In this document: in pieces, positions 17,319-27,572 of the stretch
Layout: every line of letters starts with the position of its first letter
Numbering within the stretch: position 1 is the first letter of the stretch
Assembly: GCA_030145325.1 (NCBI GenBank)
Contig: JAQYVW010000015.1
Span: 1-55,483, forward strand
Reading direction: 5' to 3'
Source of the DNA: Desulfurivibrionaceae bacterium
GTDB lineage: Bacteria; Desulfobacterota; Desulfobulbia; Desulfobulbales; UBA5123
DNA: 55,483 bases
The notes under the pieces: model-generated
Database searches by the model: none
Told to the model about the DNA's origin: nothing
What the model saw: the letters and a program-made list of their open reading frames with translations, nothing else
Position numbers and translations under genes: made by a program

Positions 17319-18202
17319 ACCAAGCCTCAACCCTGCAAACAATGATGGATCGCGCCGACAGCAAAAAAAGGGCACAACGCTCCCCAAAAATCGGCACCCC
17401 GCCACGGGTAATATGTGTCTCCAGCGGCAAGGGCGGAGTTGGTAAAACCAATATCGTCACCAATCTTGCCTACTGTCTGGCCAAGCAGGGCCAGAAGGTC
17501 CTGATCCTTGACGCCGACCTGAATCTCGCCAACGTCGATGTCCTACTGGGCCTCACCCCCCGGTACAATTTACATCATGTTCTCCTGGGCGAGAAATCAT
17601 TAACCGAAATCCTGGTGAATGGACCGGGAGGCTTCAAACTTCTCCCTGCCAGTTCTGGAATTATGGAACTGGCCAGCCTCACCGAAAGCCAGAAACTATA
17701 TTTCATGACCGAGATGGAAACGGTGGACGACAAGGTCGACATCATGCTGGTGGATACCGGTGCCGGCATCAATGACAACGTTGTCTATTTCAATCTGGCC
17801 GCCCAGGAACGAATCATCGTCCTTACCCCGGAACCAACCTCCCTCACCGACGCTTACGCCCTGATCAAGGTGCTGTCTGGTCGCCATGATGTCAAACGGT
17901 TCCGAATCCTCGTCAACAACGCCGATTCGGAAAAAGAGGCCCTGGCCGTTTTCCGCAAACTGAGTATTGTCGCCGACCGCTTCCTCAACACCATTTCTTT
18001 GGATCTAGTCGGCTTCATCCCCTTTGATCGGAAACTTCCCAAAGCGGTGCGCAGCCAAAAACTGGTCAGCGAACTGTTTCCCAATGCCGACTCAAGCCGC
18101 ATGTTCAAAACCCTTTCCACCCAGATGATAGCTGAGAAACCAGAACAGCACAGTGACGGCAACATCAAATTCTTTTGGCAAGGGTTGCTTGATCTGTCAT
18201 AA
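17315..18202 (+). CDS. flhG: Flagellar number regulator FlhG (MinD-like ATPase)
   Basis: This 295-residue ParA/MinD ATPase has the deviant Walker A SGKGGVGKTN at 37-46, LILDADLNLANVDVLLG and MLVDTGAGINDNV. FlhG (FleN/YlxH) stimulates the FlhF GTPase and limits flagellar number. The N-terminal segment before the P-loop contains LQTMMDRADSKKR, which resembles the short helix family members use to activate FlhF. The ATG overlaps the flhF stop. Confidence 0.95.
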   Translation: MNQASTLQTMMDRADSKKRAQRSPKIGTPPRVICVSSGKGGVGKTNIVTNLAYCLAKQGQKVLILDADLNLANVDVLLGLTPRYNLHHVLLGEKSLTEILVNGPGGFKLLPASSGIMELASLTESQKLYFMTEMETVDDKVDIMLVDTGAGINDNVVYFNLAAQERIIVLTPEPTSLTDAYALIKVLSGRHDVKRFRILVNNADSEKEALAVFRKLSIVADRFLNTISLDLVGFIPFDRKLPKAVRSQKLVSELFPNADSSRMFKTLSTQMIAEKPEQHSDGNIKFFWQGLLDLS

Positions 18203-18276
18203 TACCCACATACAACAAATCTCGGTGGGCGCTTCGCTCCATACCGCTACCGGCGCAGACGTCCAGAGAATCCATA

Positions 18277-19062
18277 ATGAACAAGAAACCAACCTCGAAA
18301 TTTAAAGATTACACTCAGGCCTACTTCAGCCAAGGTGGACAACTTGATCAGGCGACCCGTAGCGACCTCATCCTCAACTACACCCCGCTGATCAAATACA
18401 TTGCCATCCGTCTCTCCTCCAGGCTTCCGGCCCAGGTTGCCCTTGACGACCTGATCAGTTGCGGAACCATCGGCCTGATCGATGCCATTGAAAAGTTTAA
18501 CCCAGCCAAGAAGGTACAGTTCAAAACCTATGCGGAATTCCGCATCAAAGGCGCGATGCTTGACGAACTGCGCTCCCTGGACTGGGTACCACGCTCGGTT
18601 CGCCGCAAAGTGACCGATCTCGAGAAAGTATATAGCGAACTGGAAAAAAAGTTGGGACGTCCTGCCACCGACGAAGAGACAGCCGCAGCCCTTAATCTAG
18701 ACCTAAACGGCTTCCACAAACTCCTTGATGAGACAAAAACGGTTTCCTTCATGGACATCGACATGATGCGAAACAAAAATCCGATTCCCGATGACAGGGG
18801 CAGTCTCGCTGAAACCTTTGCTGCCGATGGCACCGACCCTTTTGCCGCCCTGAACGTTGCTGAAATCCGCAATGTGATCGCCAAGGCCATCACATCCCTG
18901 CCGGAAAAAGAGAAACTTACCGTCTCCCTGTACTACTTTGAGGAACTAACCATGAAGGAGATTGGCGAAGTTCTTGGCTATACAGAATCGCGAATCTCCC
19001 AGATGCACAGCAAGGCCATGTTACGCCTACGCTCTAAACTAAAAAACAAACTCACCAGCTAA
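18277..19062 (+). CDS. fliA: Flagellar sigma factor sigma-28 (FliA/WhiG family)
   Basis: This 261-residue sigma factor has region 2 (DDLISCGTIGLIDAIEKFNP and FKTYAEFRIKGAMLDELRS with the following DWVPRSVR), region 3 and region 4 (LTMKEIGEVLGYTESRISQMHSKAM). The DWVPR motif is typical of the FliA/WhiG group. It should drive late flagellar and chemotaxis genes. It follows flhG by 74 bases. The AT-rich gap of 280 bases after it contains a small TTTCAG/CTGAAA hairpin but no clear terminator. Confidence 0.95.
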   Translation: MNKKPTSKFKDYTQAYFSQGGQLDQATRSDLILNYTPLIKYIAIRLSSRLPAQVALDDLISCGTIGLIDAIEKFNPAKKVQFKTYAEFRIKGAMLDELRSLDWVPRSVRRKVTDLEKVYSELEKKLGRPATDEETAAALNLDLNGFHKLLDETKTVSFMDIDMMRNKNPIPDDRGSLAETFAADGTDPFAALNVAEIRNVIAKAITSLPEKEKLTVSLYYFEELTMKEIGEVLGYTESRISQMHSKAMLRLRSKLKNKLTS

Positions 19063-19342
19063 ACATTCGACATCATATAATTTCCTTTTTTTTCAGCTTT
19101 ACTGAAACGATAAAATACGCTACTTAGTAATCTTGTATTATTATTTAACTATTGTTTTATAGTAGCTGACTAGTTTATTAACAATCTTTCGGTGAAGATA
19201 AGACTGCCCCACAACCATTATCGATTAACGCCGACAGCGAAACAAAAAGCCCGAGAACAGCTGTTGTAGAGACGGCAGACCGACGCACCGATACAATCAA
19301 AAATAGTAATACGTTTCAAGAAACGTTTATAGGGAGGAAACA

Positions 19343-19726
19343 ATGCCTGATAATGCTAGCATGAAGGTTCTTGTTGTTGATGACTTCGCCACCATGCGGA
19401 GAATTGTCAAAAATATTCTTGTCCAATTGGGCTTCAAAAATATAATCGAAGCGGATGATGGAACCAGTGCCTTAGAAATTCTACAGAAAGAAAAGGTCGA
19501 CTTAATTATCTCTGACTGGAACATGCCCAAGATGACCGGCCTTGACCTGCTAAAAACGGTGCGCGCAGATGCCAACCTTGCCGCCACTCCATTTATCATG
19601 GTAACGGCTGAGGCGCAGCAGGATAACATCATTGCCGCCGTCAAGGCCAAGGTAAGCCAGTACATCGTAAAGCCTTTCACGGCTGACACCTTGTCTGAAA
19701 AACTGGATAAGATTTTCGGCAGCTAA
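19343..19726 (+). CDS. cheY: Chemotaxis response regulator CheY
   Basis: This 127-residue protein is a stand-alone receiver domain with all key residues: Asp13/Asp14, the phospho-acceptor Asp58 (SDWNMP), Thr88 and Lys110 (VKPF). It resembles enterobacterial CheY closely, including the [12 protein letters not shown] loop. Phosphorylated CheY would bind the FliM peptide encoded in the same cluster. GGGAGG precedes the ATG. No cheA, cheW or cheZ gene lies in the window. Confidence 0.93.
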   Translation: MPDNASMKVLVVDDFATMRRIVKNILVQLGFKNIIEADDGTSALEILQKEKVDLIISDWNMPKMTGLDLLKTVRADANLAATPFIMVTAEAQQDNIIAAVKAKVSQYIVKPFTADTLSEKLDKIFGS

Positions 19727-19748
19727 CGTGCCGATTTAACGAACTCCA

Positions 19749-20624
19749 ATGGGAGACGACTCTCAACAAAATGATGTAGCGCCGGACAACATTGACGATG
19801 ATCTGGCCAGTGACTGGGAGTCCGCTTTTCAGGCCGACGACTTCTCCTTCTCACCCGAGGATGGGGGGGATGATTTCTTCCTTGGCGACGAAACAGAATT
19901 CACCTCTGCAACCAGCACTTCCTACGACTTCACCCCCCCTTCCGAAAAAGAACTTAATGACCTCCCCGATCTCGATGAGGAGGCCTTTGCTCCCCAGCAG
20001 GAAGAAGCCCTTACAGATGTTGCCGCCACCACCCACAAAAGCACGGCGGCAACACTGCCAACCAGACTGGCTTCCCTGTATCACTCCGCCAAACTTCGCT
20101 TACAACTCCTCTCCCGTAAGCAGCAAATCGTCGCCGGAGTTGCCATCCTTGCTCTGCTACTCCTACCACTGCTAATCCCAGAGTCAGGTAAAGATAATAC
20201 AGTCACCACCGAATCGACAGCGGTCGATGTTACCGCTGTTGAAGATTCGGCGCCCACCGAGATACCAGCCGAAGAACTGCCCCCGCCGGTGGAAGTCCAT
20301 GAGAAAGTCCGAGTTAAATGGAAGTTCCCTGCTTTTCTTATCCCTGCCCCGCAACGCAAAGACACTCCACGCAAAACCAACTTCGTCCAGACCGACATCA
20401 CCCTTGTTCTCCTCCTTGACGAAGGAGAAAAGCCCCCGGCGGACAAAGAACTTATGGTTCGAGAAATCATCTATCAATTCTACAGCAACCAACCGTTGAA
20501 CACCCTGCGCCGCTTCGCTCTCGCCCGCGGAGACATGAACCGCGCCCTCCGCGCCTGGATCGAAAAGCAATGGCCCCATGCCCCCGTCGAGGCCATCATG
20601 TTTAATCGCTACCAAGTCATTTAA
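19749..20624 (+). CDS. Single-pass membrane protein with FliL-like layout, unknown function
   Basis: This 291-residue product is not one I recognise. Residues 1-95 are very acidic (many Asp/Glu/Ser) and probably cytoplasmic. A single membrane helix lies at about 126-144, preceded by basic residues, and the remainder would be periplasmic. The C-terminal 80 residues have a beta strand (TDITLVLLLDEG), a helix, then a helix and terminal strand ending FNRYQVI. This order is reminiscent of the FliL periplasmic domain, whose end in this genome is YFTEFVVQ. It starts 22 bases after cheY and ends the flagellar cluster, so a motor- or stator-associated role is plausible but inferred. No clear ribosome site precedes the ATG; coupling to cheY is possible. 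Confidence 0.7.
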   Translation: MGDDSQQNDVAPDNIDDDLASDWESAFQADDFSFSPEDGGDDFFLGDETEFTSATSTSYDFTPPSEKELNDLPDLDEEAFAPQQEEALTDVAATTHKSTAATLPTRLASLYHSAKLRLQLLSRKQQIVAGVAILALLLLPLLIPESGKDNTVTTESTAVDVTAVEDSAPTEIPAEELPPPVEVHEKVRVKWKFPAFLIPAPQRKDTPRKTNFVQTDITLVLLLDEGEKPPADKELMVREIIYQFYSNQPLNTLRRFALARGDMNRALRAWIEKQWPHAPVEAIMFNRYQVI

Positions 20625-20781
20625 GCCCAAAACCCACCCCGCTAAAAAACAAAACTATCTTACATTTTTGTGCCACCAACCGCCATTGCTCACAAAATTG
20701 AAAAACTAACCCCCAACCAGCGCATCACCACCACCATAAAATCCCTAGACATATCAGCCACATCCACAGAACAAGAACATA
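20625..20781. other. Non-coding gap before the amtB promoter
   Basis: About 157 bases, AC-rich, between the end of the flagellar cluster and the sigma-54 promoter of amtB. I see no gene, hairpin terminator or repeat. NtrC-type enhancer sites would be expected here but I could not identify a convincing palindrome. Confidence 0.5.
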
Positions 20782-20796
20782 TGGCACACGCATTGC
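20782..20796 (+). promoter_or_regulatory. Sigma-54 promoter of amtB-glnB-glnD
   Basis: TGGCACACGCATTGC matches TGGCAC-N5-TTGC at every consensus base, with GG (20783-20784) and GC (20795-20796) 10 bases apart. It lies 165 bp before the chosen amtB start. A second, weaker GG-N10-GC candidate (GGCACC...AAAAGC) lies at 20828-20841. Control by an NtrC-type activator under nitrogen limitation is the expected use. Confidence 0.85.
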
Positions 20797-20960
20797 TTAA
20801 GAAGCGGTGAAGATTGTCGCCTGGCCAGGCACCCCAAAAGCACCACCGTATGTTGCGCCGACCACTAGCGGTGGCCGACGTAACCAAAATCAACAGGTAT
20901 CACGAAAAATAGTTTTTCGCCGTGATGGCCCCCAAAGTTAACATTAAAGAGGTTTCTCCA

Positions 20961-22175
<1,215 letters not shown>

Positions 22176-22187
22176 TAATTAAGTTAG

Positions 22188-22550
<363 letters not shown>

Positions 22551-25118
22551 ATGGAAAAGGGCGAACTGCGTGCCAGGCGGGACGCCCTTGAGGCCTTTTG
22601 GCGACAAGGGCTGGAAGGACGAAAACTCCTCCAAAAACAGACCCAGCTCCTTGACAAATACATCAGACATTATCATGAAAAATGTCCGCAGGAATTACGC
22701 TCGCACATCACTCTGGTCGCCTTAGGCGGCTACGGGCGCTGCGAGCAGTTTCCGTTTTCGGATGTTGACATTCTTCTCCTCCACCAGCCGGAGGTCACAG
22801 AACAACTTGACATCATTACCGAAACCATCTTTTATCCGCTCTGGGATGCTGGACTTGAGGTGGGGCACGGGGTGCGCACCATTGAGGCTTGCCTGGTCGA
22901 TGCTAACAAAGACTTTTTCTTCCAAGTCGCCCTACTGGATGCCAGATTCCTTTGCGGTAACGAAAGATTATTTGCAGATCTTGAGAAACAATACCGGCAA
23001 GGCTTTGTCGAAGGCCAACGACGAACCTTCTTTGAAAACATGATAAACAGCCGCCAGCAACGTCAACAACGATTCGGGATGCACAGCTACCTTCTTGAGC
23101 CGCATATCAAGGAAAGTCGGGGCGGCTTACGTGATATTCACGCTATGATGTGGACGGCCAAGGCTCTCTTCGGCCTCTCGTCCCTTGAGGATATGTATGA
23201 TTCAGGGCTGTTAAGCAAACAGGAACAAATCGACTTCACCTCGGCCTGGGACCACCTCGTAAAAACTCGCAACCGCTTGCATTTCCTGAGCAGCCGCAAA
23301 AACGATCAGCTCTATTTTGAATACCAGGAAGAAATGGCCAACGACTTGCAATTTCGTAACACCAAGGATCTGCTCGGGGTAGAGCAATTCATGCGCGACC
23401 TTTACGGCCACCTGCAAAAGGTGGCTGTGGGCACCGACCTGTTCTTTGAACATGTGGAGGAGTCCCTGGCCCTTGCTGCCCCCTCCACCACCAAGGCCGC
23501 AAAGAAAACCACGAACAATTGCATAATCATCCGCCACAACCATCTCCACCTGGAGCTGGACGACTCAAGCCAGTTGCCAAGCAAACCTTATCTCCTCATG
23601 CAGGTTTTCGCCCAAGCGGCAAAAACCGGCCTCCCCATCCACTATCGCACCAAGAAACTGATCACCGCCAACCTTAACCTGATCGATGAGCGAAGCCGCA
23701 GTTCCAAACGAATGGCCAAGGCCTTCCTTGCCGCCCTCAGTGAAGCTGCGGAACCACTGCCGGTTCTCACCACCATGCTTGAAACTGGCCTCTTGACCGC
23801 TTACCTTCCAGAACTGGGCAAGATCGCTTCCCTTGCCCAGCACGACGTGTACCACATCTACACCGTTGACCGCCACCTCCTCCAAACCGTGGCCGAAACG
23901 GTGCTCCTGCGCCAAGAGGAAGCAGCGGTTTTTATGGCTTTGGCCTCACCCAATGTTCTTTTTCTTGCCGCCCTCCTCCATGATATCGGTAAAGGGCAGG
24001 GCGGCAAGCACGCCGAACTGGGCGCCGAACAGGCTGCGGCCATCGGCAAACGAATGGGCTGGTCGGATGCTGACACCGCTTGTCTCTGTTACCTGATCAA
24101 AAACCATCTATTCCTCACCGAAACCGCCCTCAGACGAGATCTTGAAGACGAATTATTCATCATCCGCTGTGCCCGTAAAATCGAAGATCAGGATCGCCTC
24201 AACATGCTCTTTCTTCTTTCCATTGCCGATGCGCGGGCCACCGGCCCCACCGCCTGGAACGACTGGAAAGCATCGTTATTACTTGAACTCTATCAGCGCA
24301 TCACCAATCTCATCGGCAACACCGATCACCTAACCGCCCCGGATCAGCACCTCAGCGTCGACTGGATGCGTTCCCAAATTGCTGCCATGTTGGCCCCGGC
24401 CCAAGCCAAGACCATGGCTAAGGTTCTCAACCACCTTCCCGACGACTACCTGCTCAGCTTCGGCGCCGACGAGGTCATGGAACACCTTGCCATGCACCAG
24501 CGACTGCAAGGGAAAAAAGCCCTCATCGCCGCCACCGACCACGGTGATGCCTGGACCATCCGGATCATGGCCAAGGACCGGCCAGGACTGCTGGCCAAGA
24601 TTTGTGGCACCCTAGCGCTACACAACCTTACCGTCTTGTCAGCCCAAATCTGGACCTGGCCTGACAACACTGCCGTTGACGTGCTCAAAGTCAGCTCCCA
24701 ACAGGGTGACTCCTGGCTGGAACAAGACTGGACGAAACTTGCCAATGACCTGAACCTGGCCCTGGCCAACCGCCTGGCCTTGGCGCACCGCCTAATGGAG
24801 AAAAGGTCAACAATTTCATCCCGGCACCACCGCATGGGTGTCCGCCCCAACCCGCGCGTCCAGATCAACGACACCACCTCAGACCGCTACACGGTTATTG
24901 AGGTGTTTGCCGATAACCATCTCGGCCTCTTGCACGACGTCACCAGATGTTTGGCCGAACTGGACATCAATATTCATCAGGCGAAAATCGCCACCGAGAA
25001 AGAAAGACTGGTGGATGTTTTTTACGTTCTTGACAGCGAAGGAAATAAGATTGAAGATGATTTTTTTCGTAAAGAGATAAGCAAAGCGCTTCTGCATGTT
25101 GCGCATAACAACAGATAA
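22551..25118 (+). CDS. glnD: Bifunctional uridylyltransferase/uridylyl-removing enzyme GlnD
   Basis: This 855-residue protein has the four-part GlnD architecture. The nucleotidyltransferase motif GGYGRCEQFPFSDVD at 59-73 carries the metal-binding Asp71/Asp73. The HD domain has His477-Asp478 in LLHDIGKGQGG. Two C-terminal ACT domains begin near RIMAKDRPGLLAKI and EVFADNHLGLLHDVTR. It uridylylates PII at Tyr51 when glutamine is low and removes UMP when glutamine is high. Its ATG follows the glnB stop with no gap, so sensor and target are translationally coupled. The frame is intact throughout. Confidence 0.97.
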   Translation: MEKGELRARRDALEAFWRQGLEGRKLLQKQTQLLDKYIRHYHEKCPQELRSHITLVALGGYGRCEQFPFSDVDILLLHQPEVTEQLDIITETIFYPLWDAGLEVGHGVRTIEACLVDANKDFFFQVALLDARFLCGNERLFADLEKQYRQGFVEGQRRTFFENMINSRQQRQQRFGMHSYLLEPHIKESRGGLRDIHAMMWTAKALFGLSSLEDMYDSGLLSKQEQIDFTSAWDHLVKTRNRLHFLSSRKNDQLYFEYQEEMANDLQFRNTKDLLGVEQFMRDLYGHLQKVAVGTDLFFEHVEESLALAAPSTTKAAKKTTNNCIIIRHNHLHLELDDSSQLPSKPYLLMQVFAQAAKTGLPIHYRTKKLITANLNLIDERSRSSKRMAKAFLAALSEAAEPLPVLTTMLETGLLTAYLPELGKIASLAQHDVYHIYTVDRHLLQTVAETVLLRQEEAAVFMALASPNVLFLAALLHDIGKGQGGKHAELGAEQAAAIGKRMGWSDADTACLCYLIKNHLFLTETALRRDLEDELFIIRCARKIEDQDRLNMLFLLSIADARATGPTAWNDWKASLLLELYQRITNLIGNTDHLTAPDQHLSVDWMRSQIAAMLAPAQAKTMAKVLNHLPDDYLLSFGADEVMEHLAMHQRLQGKKALIAATDHGDAWTIRIMAKDRPGLLAKICGTLALHNLTVLSAQIWTWPDNTAVDVLKVSSQQGDSWLEQDWTKLANDLNLALANRLALAHRLMEKRSTISSRHHRMGVRPNPRVQINDTTSDRYTVIEVFADNHLGLLHDVTRCLAELDINIHQAKIATEKERLVDVFYVLDSEGNKIEDDFFRKEISKALLHVAHNNR

Positions 25119-25120
25119 CC

Positions 25121-25154
25121 TGTGGGTAATGGCTGCAAAGCCAGATTACCCACA
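25121..25154 (+). terminator. Stem-loop terminator after glnD
   Basis: TGTGGGTAATGGCT pairs with AGCC-ATTACCCACA across a GCAA loop, leaving a 2-base bulge. It follows the glnD stop by two bases. The T-run is absent, so termination may be partial and allow read-through to the glutamine synthetase gene. Confidence 0.6.
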
Positions 25155-25283
25155 ATAATACATGTAACACCCAGTGTCCCGTCCCTTACCGGCGTGACCT
25201 GACAAATTTCCACTTCCCTTTTGCGGATGGCATGAGGCGTGGCTAACTAACATTTAAGAATCAAATTTCAAGGAGGCAGGAAA

Positions 25284-27413
25284 ATGTGCAAAGAATGCAA
25301 CTGTGGCAATGGCAACCCAATCATCGCCATCCCTCAACTGTTCGGAGGCAACGTCTTTAACGATAAGGCGATGAAAGAGCGGCTGCCCAAGGACACCTAC
25401 AAGGCGTTGAGAAAAACCATCAACACCGGCTCATCATTACAGCCTGAGGTTGCTGATGTAGTTGCCAATGCCATGAAAGACTGGGCCATCGAGAAGGGCG
25501 CCAGCCATTACACCCATTGGTTCCAACCGCTCACCGGCGCCACCGCCGAGAAGCATGACTCCTTCATCGACCCCACCAGCGACGGCAGTGTGATCATGGA
25601 GTTCTCTGGAAAGCAACTGATCCAGGGCGAGCCCGATGCCTCCTCCTTCCCCAGCGGCGGCCTGCGGGTCACCTTTGAGGCCCGAGGCTACACCGCTTGG
25701 GACTGCACCTCTCCGGCCTTTCTGAAAACCGATGCCGCCGGTGACGTCACCCTCTGCATCCCCACCGCCTTCTGCTCTTACAAGGGCGAAGCGCTGGACA
25801 AGAAAACCCCGTTGCTTCGTTCAATGAACGCGGTTTCCGGCCAGGCCATGCGCGTTTTGAAAGCACTGGGCAACACCACCTCCTCCAGCGTCACCGCTAA
25901 CGTCGGCTCCGAGCAAGAGTACTTCCTCGTGGAAAAAGATTACTTTCTGCAACGATTGGACATGATGAGCTGCGGTCGTTCCCTGTTCGGCGCTGCCGCT
26001 CCCAAGGGCCAAGAACTGGACGACCAGTACTTCGGCGCCATCAAGGATCGTGTTTCCGCGTACATGAAGGATCTGGACGTGGAACTGTGGAAGATGGGCA
26101 TCACCTCCAAGACCAAACATAATGAGGTTGCCCCTGGACAGTTCGAGATGGCTCCGGTTTTCTCCACCACCAACATCGCTGCCGACCAGAATCAGCTGAC
26201 CATGGAAACCATGCAGAAAGTCGCCTTACGGCAGGGCATGGTCTGCATGCTGCACGAAAAACCCTATGGCGGCGTCAACGGCTCCGGCAAGCACAACAAC
26301 TGGTCCCTGGGCACCGACGACGGCATCAATCTCCTTGACCCAGGCGACACCCCGGAGGACAACGCCCAGTTCCTGGTCTTCCTCTGCGCCATGATTAAAG
26401 CGGTGGATACCCATGCCGACATCATGCGCGGCACCTGCGCCAGCGCCGGTAACGACCATCGTCTCGGCGCCAACGAAGCGCCACCGGCGATCATCTCCAT
26501 CTTCCTGGGTCAGGCCCTTTCCGACGTTCTGGAGAACCTTGCCAGCGGCAAAAAGATCTGCAAGAAAGACGCCTGCGATTTCCTCACCATCGGCGTTGAC
26601 ACCCTCCCCAATCTGCCCAAGGACAACACTGACCGTAACCGCACCTCACCCTTTGCCTTCACCGGCAACCGCTTTGAGTTCCGGATGTGCGGCTCAGCCC
26701 AGTCCATCTCCGGCCCCAACGTGGCCCTGAATACCATTGCTGCCGAGGCTTTGGACGAGATTGCCACTCGCCTGGAGAAGGCCAAGGACGTTAACAAAGA
26801 GATCCTGACCATTGTTAAGGACACCGTTAAGAATCACAACCGAGTGGTCTTCAACGGCAACAATTACGCCGACGAGTGGGTCAAGGAAGCCAAGAAACGC
26901 GGCCTTCCCAACCTTCGCTCCACCCCTGAGGCGATCAAAACCTTCGTCACCAAGAAGGCCATCGACCTGTTCGGCAAATACAATGTTTTGAGCAAGGACG
27001 AACTGGAATCCCGCTTCGAGATCTACACCGAGCAGTATGCCCAGCACCGCAACATTGAGGCTCAGGCCGCGATCCAGATGGTCAAGCGGCAATACATCCC
27101 CACCGCCATCCGCTTTATGACCGAACTGGGCAACTCGGTTAACGCCGCCGGCAAGTATGGTTCAGTACAAAAGGAGCTTCTTGCCCAGGTTTCCAAACTC
27201 ACCGCTTCGGCGAACAAGAAACTTGCCAAGCTGGAAACCGAAACATCAAAAGCACAAGGCATCGCCAAGGTAGACAAACAAGCCGTTGCTTACCTGGACA
27301 AGGTTCTGCCCGCAATGGAAAGCCTGCGCGAGGACATTGATGCCATTGAGGACATCGTCCCCGCAGATCTCTGGCCGGTACCGACCTATAACGATATGAT
27401 GTTCAAGTTGTAA
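25284..27413 (+). CDS. glnN: Glutamine synthetase type III (GlnN)
   Basis: This 709-residue protein has the size and sequence of GSIII, much longer than the usual GlnA of about 470. Seen: [68 protein letters not shown] (ATP/glutamate site) and [17 protein letters not shown]. It condenses glutamate and ammonia in the cytoplasm. The N-terminus is unusual, with Cys2, Cys5 and Cys7 within [14 protein letters not shown] precedes the ATG. It follows amtB-glnB-glnD on the same strand behind a partial terminator, so ammonium uptake, sensing and fixation sit together. A strong terminator follows. Confidence 0.96.
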   Translation: MCKECNCGNGNPIIAIPQLFGGNVFNDKAMKERLPKDTYKALRKTINTGSSLQPEVADVVANAMKDWAIEKGASHYTHWFQPLTGATAEKHDSFIDPTSDGSVIMEFSGKQLIQGEPDASSFPSGGLRVTFEARGYTAWDCTSPAFLKTDAAGDVTLCIPTAFCSYKGEALDKKTPLLRSMNAVSGQAMRVLKALGNTTSSSVTANVGSEQEYFLVEKDYFLQRLDMMSCGRSLFGAAAPKGQELDDQYFGAIKDRVSAYMKDLDVELWKMGITSKTKHNEVAPGQFEMAPVFSTTNIAADQNQLTMETMQKVALRQGMVCMLHEKPYGGVNGSGKHNNWSLGTDDGINLLDPGDTPEDNAQFLVFLCAMIKAVDTHADIMRGTCASAGNDHRLGANEAPPAIISIFLGQALSDVLENLASGKKICKKDACDFLTIGVDTLPNLPKDNTDRNRTSPFAFTGNRFEFRMCGSAQSISGPNVALNTIAAEALDEIATRLEKAKDVNKEILTIVKDTVKNHNRVVFNGNNYADEWVKEAKKRGLPNLRSTPEAIKTFVTKKAIDLFGKYNVLSKDELESRFEIYTEQYAQHRNIEAQAAIQMVKRQYIPTAIRFMTELGNSVNAAGKYGSVQKELLAQVSKLTASANKKLAKLETETSKAQGIAKVDKQAVAYLDKVLPAMESLREDIDAIEDIVPADLWPVPTYNDMMFKL

Positions 27414-27437
27414 GTTTTTTCATTACCGAAGCACCTT

Positions 27438-27478
27438 AAAAAAGGAGGGCGTCCGATAACGGACTCCCTCCTTTTTTT
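27438..27478 (+). terminator. Rho-independent terminator after glnN
   Basis: AAAAAAGGAGGG-GTCCG and CGGAC-CCCTCCTTTTTTT form a long, nearly perfect stem with an ATAA loop and a run of seven T. It is the clearest terminator in the window. Confidence 0.95.
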
Positions 27479-27572
27479 ATCCATCCACCATCACAACCGG
27501 AAGCTAGACAACATATTGAATATTTAATAGGATAAATTGACTTACTAATTAACCAACAAAACAGACCTCTCC

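Noticed and set aside
19063-19342. Sigma-28 promoter before cheY
   Set aside because: GCCGACA and CCGATAC occur, but no TAAA box lies at the required spacing. The region is simply AT-rich with a weak TTGTAT-type sigma-70 possibility.
25228-25243. Sigma-54-like TGGCATGAGGCGTGGC before glutamine synthetase
   Set aside because: The GG and GC are 11 bases apart rather than 10 and the -12 part is poor.
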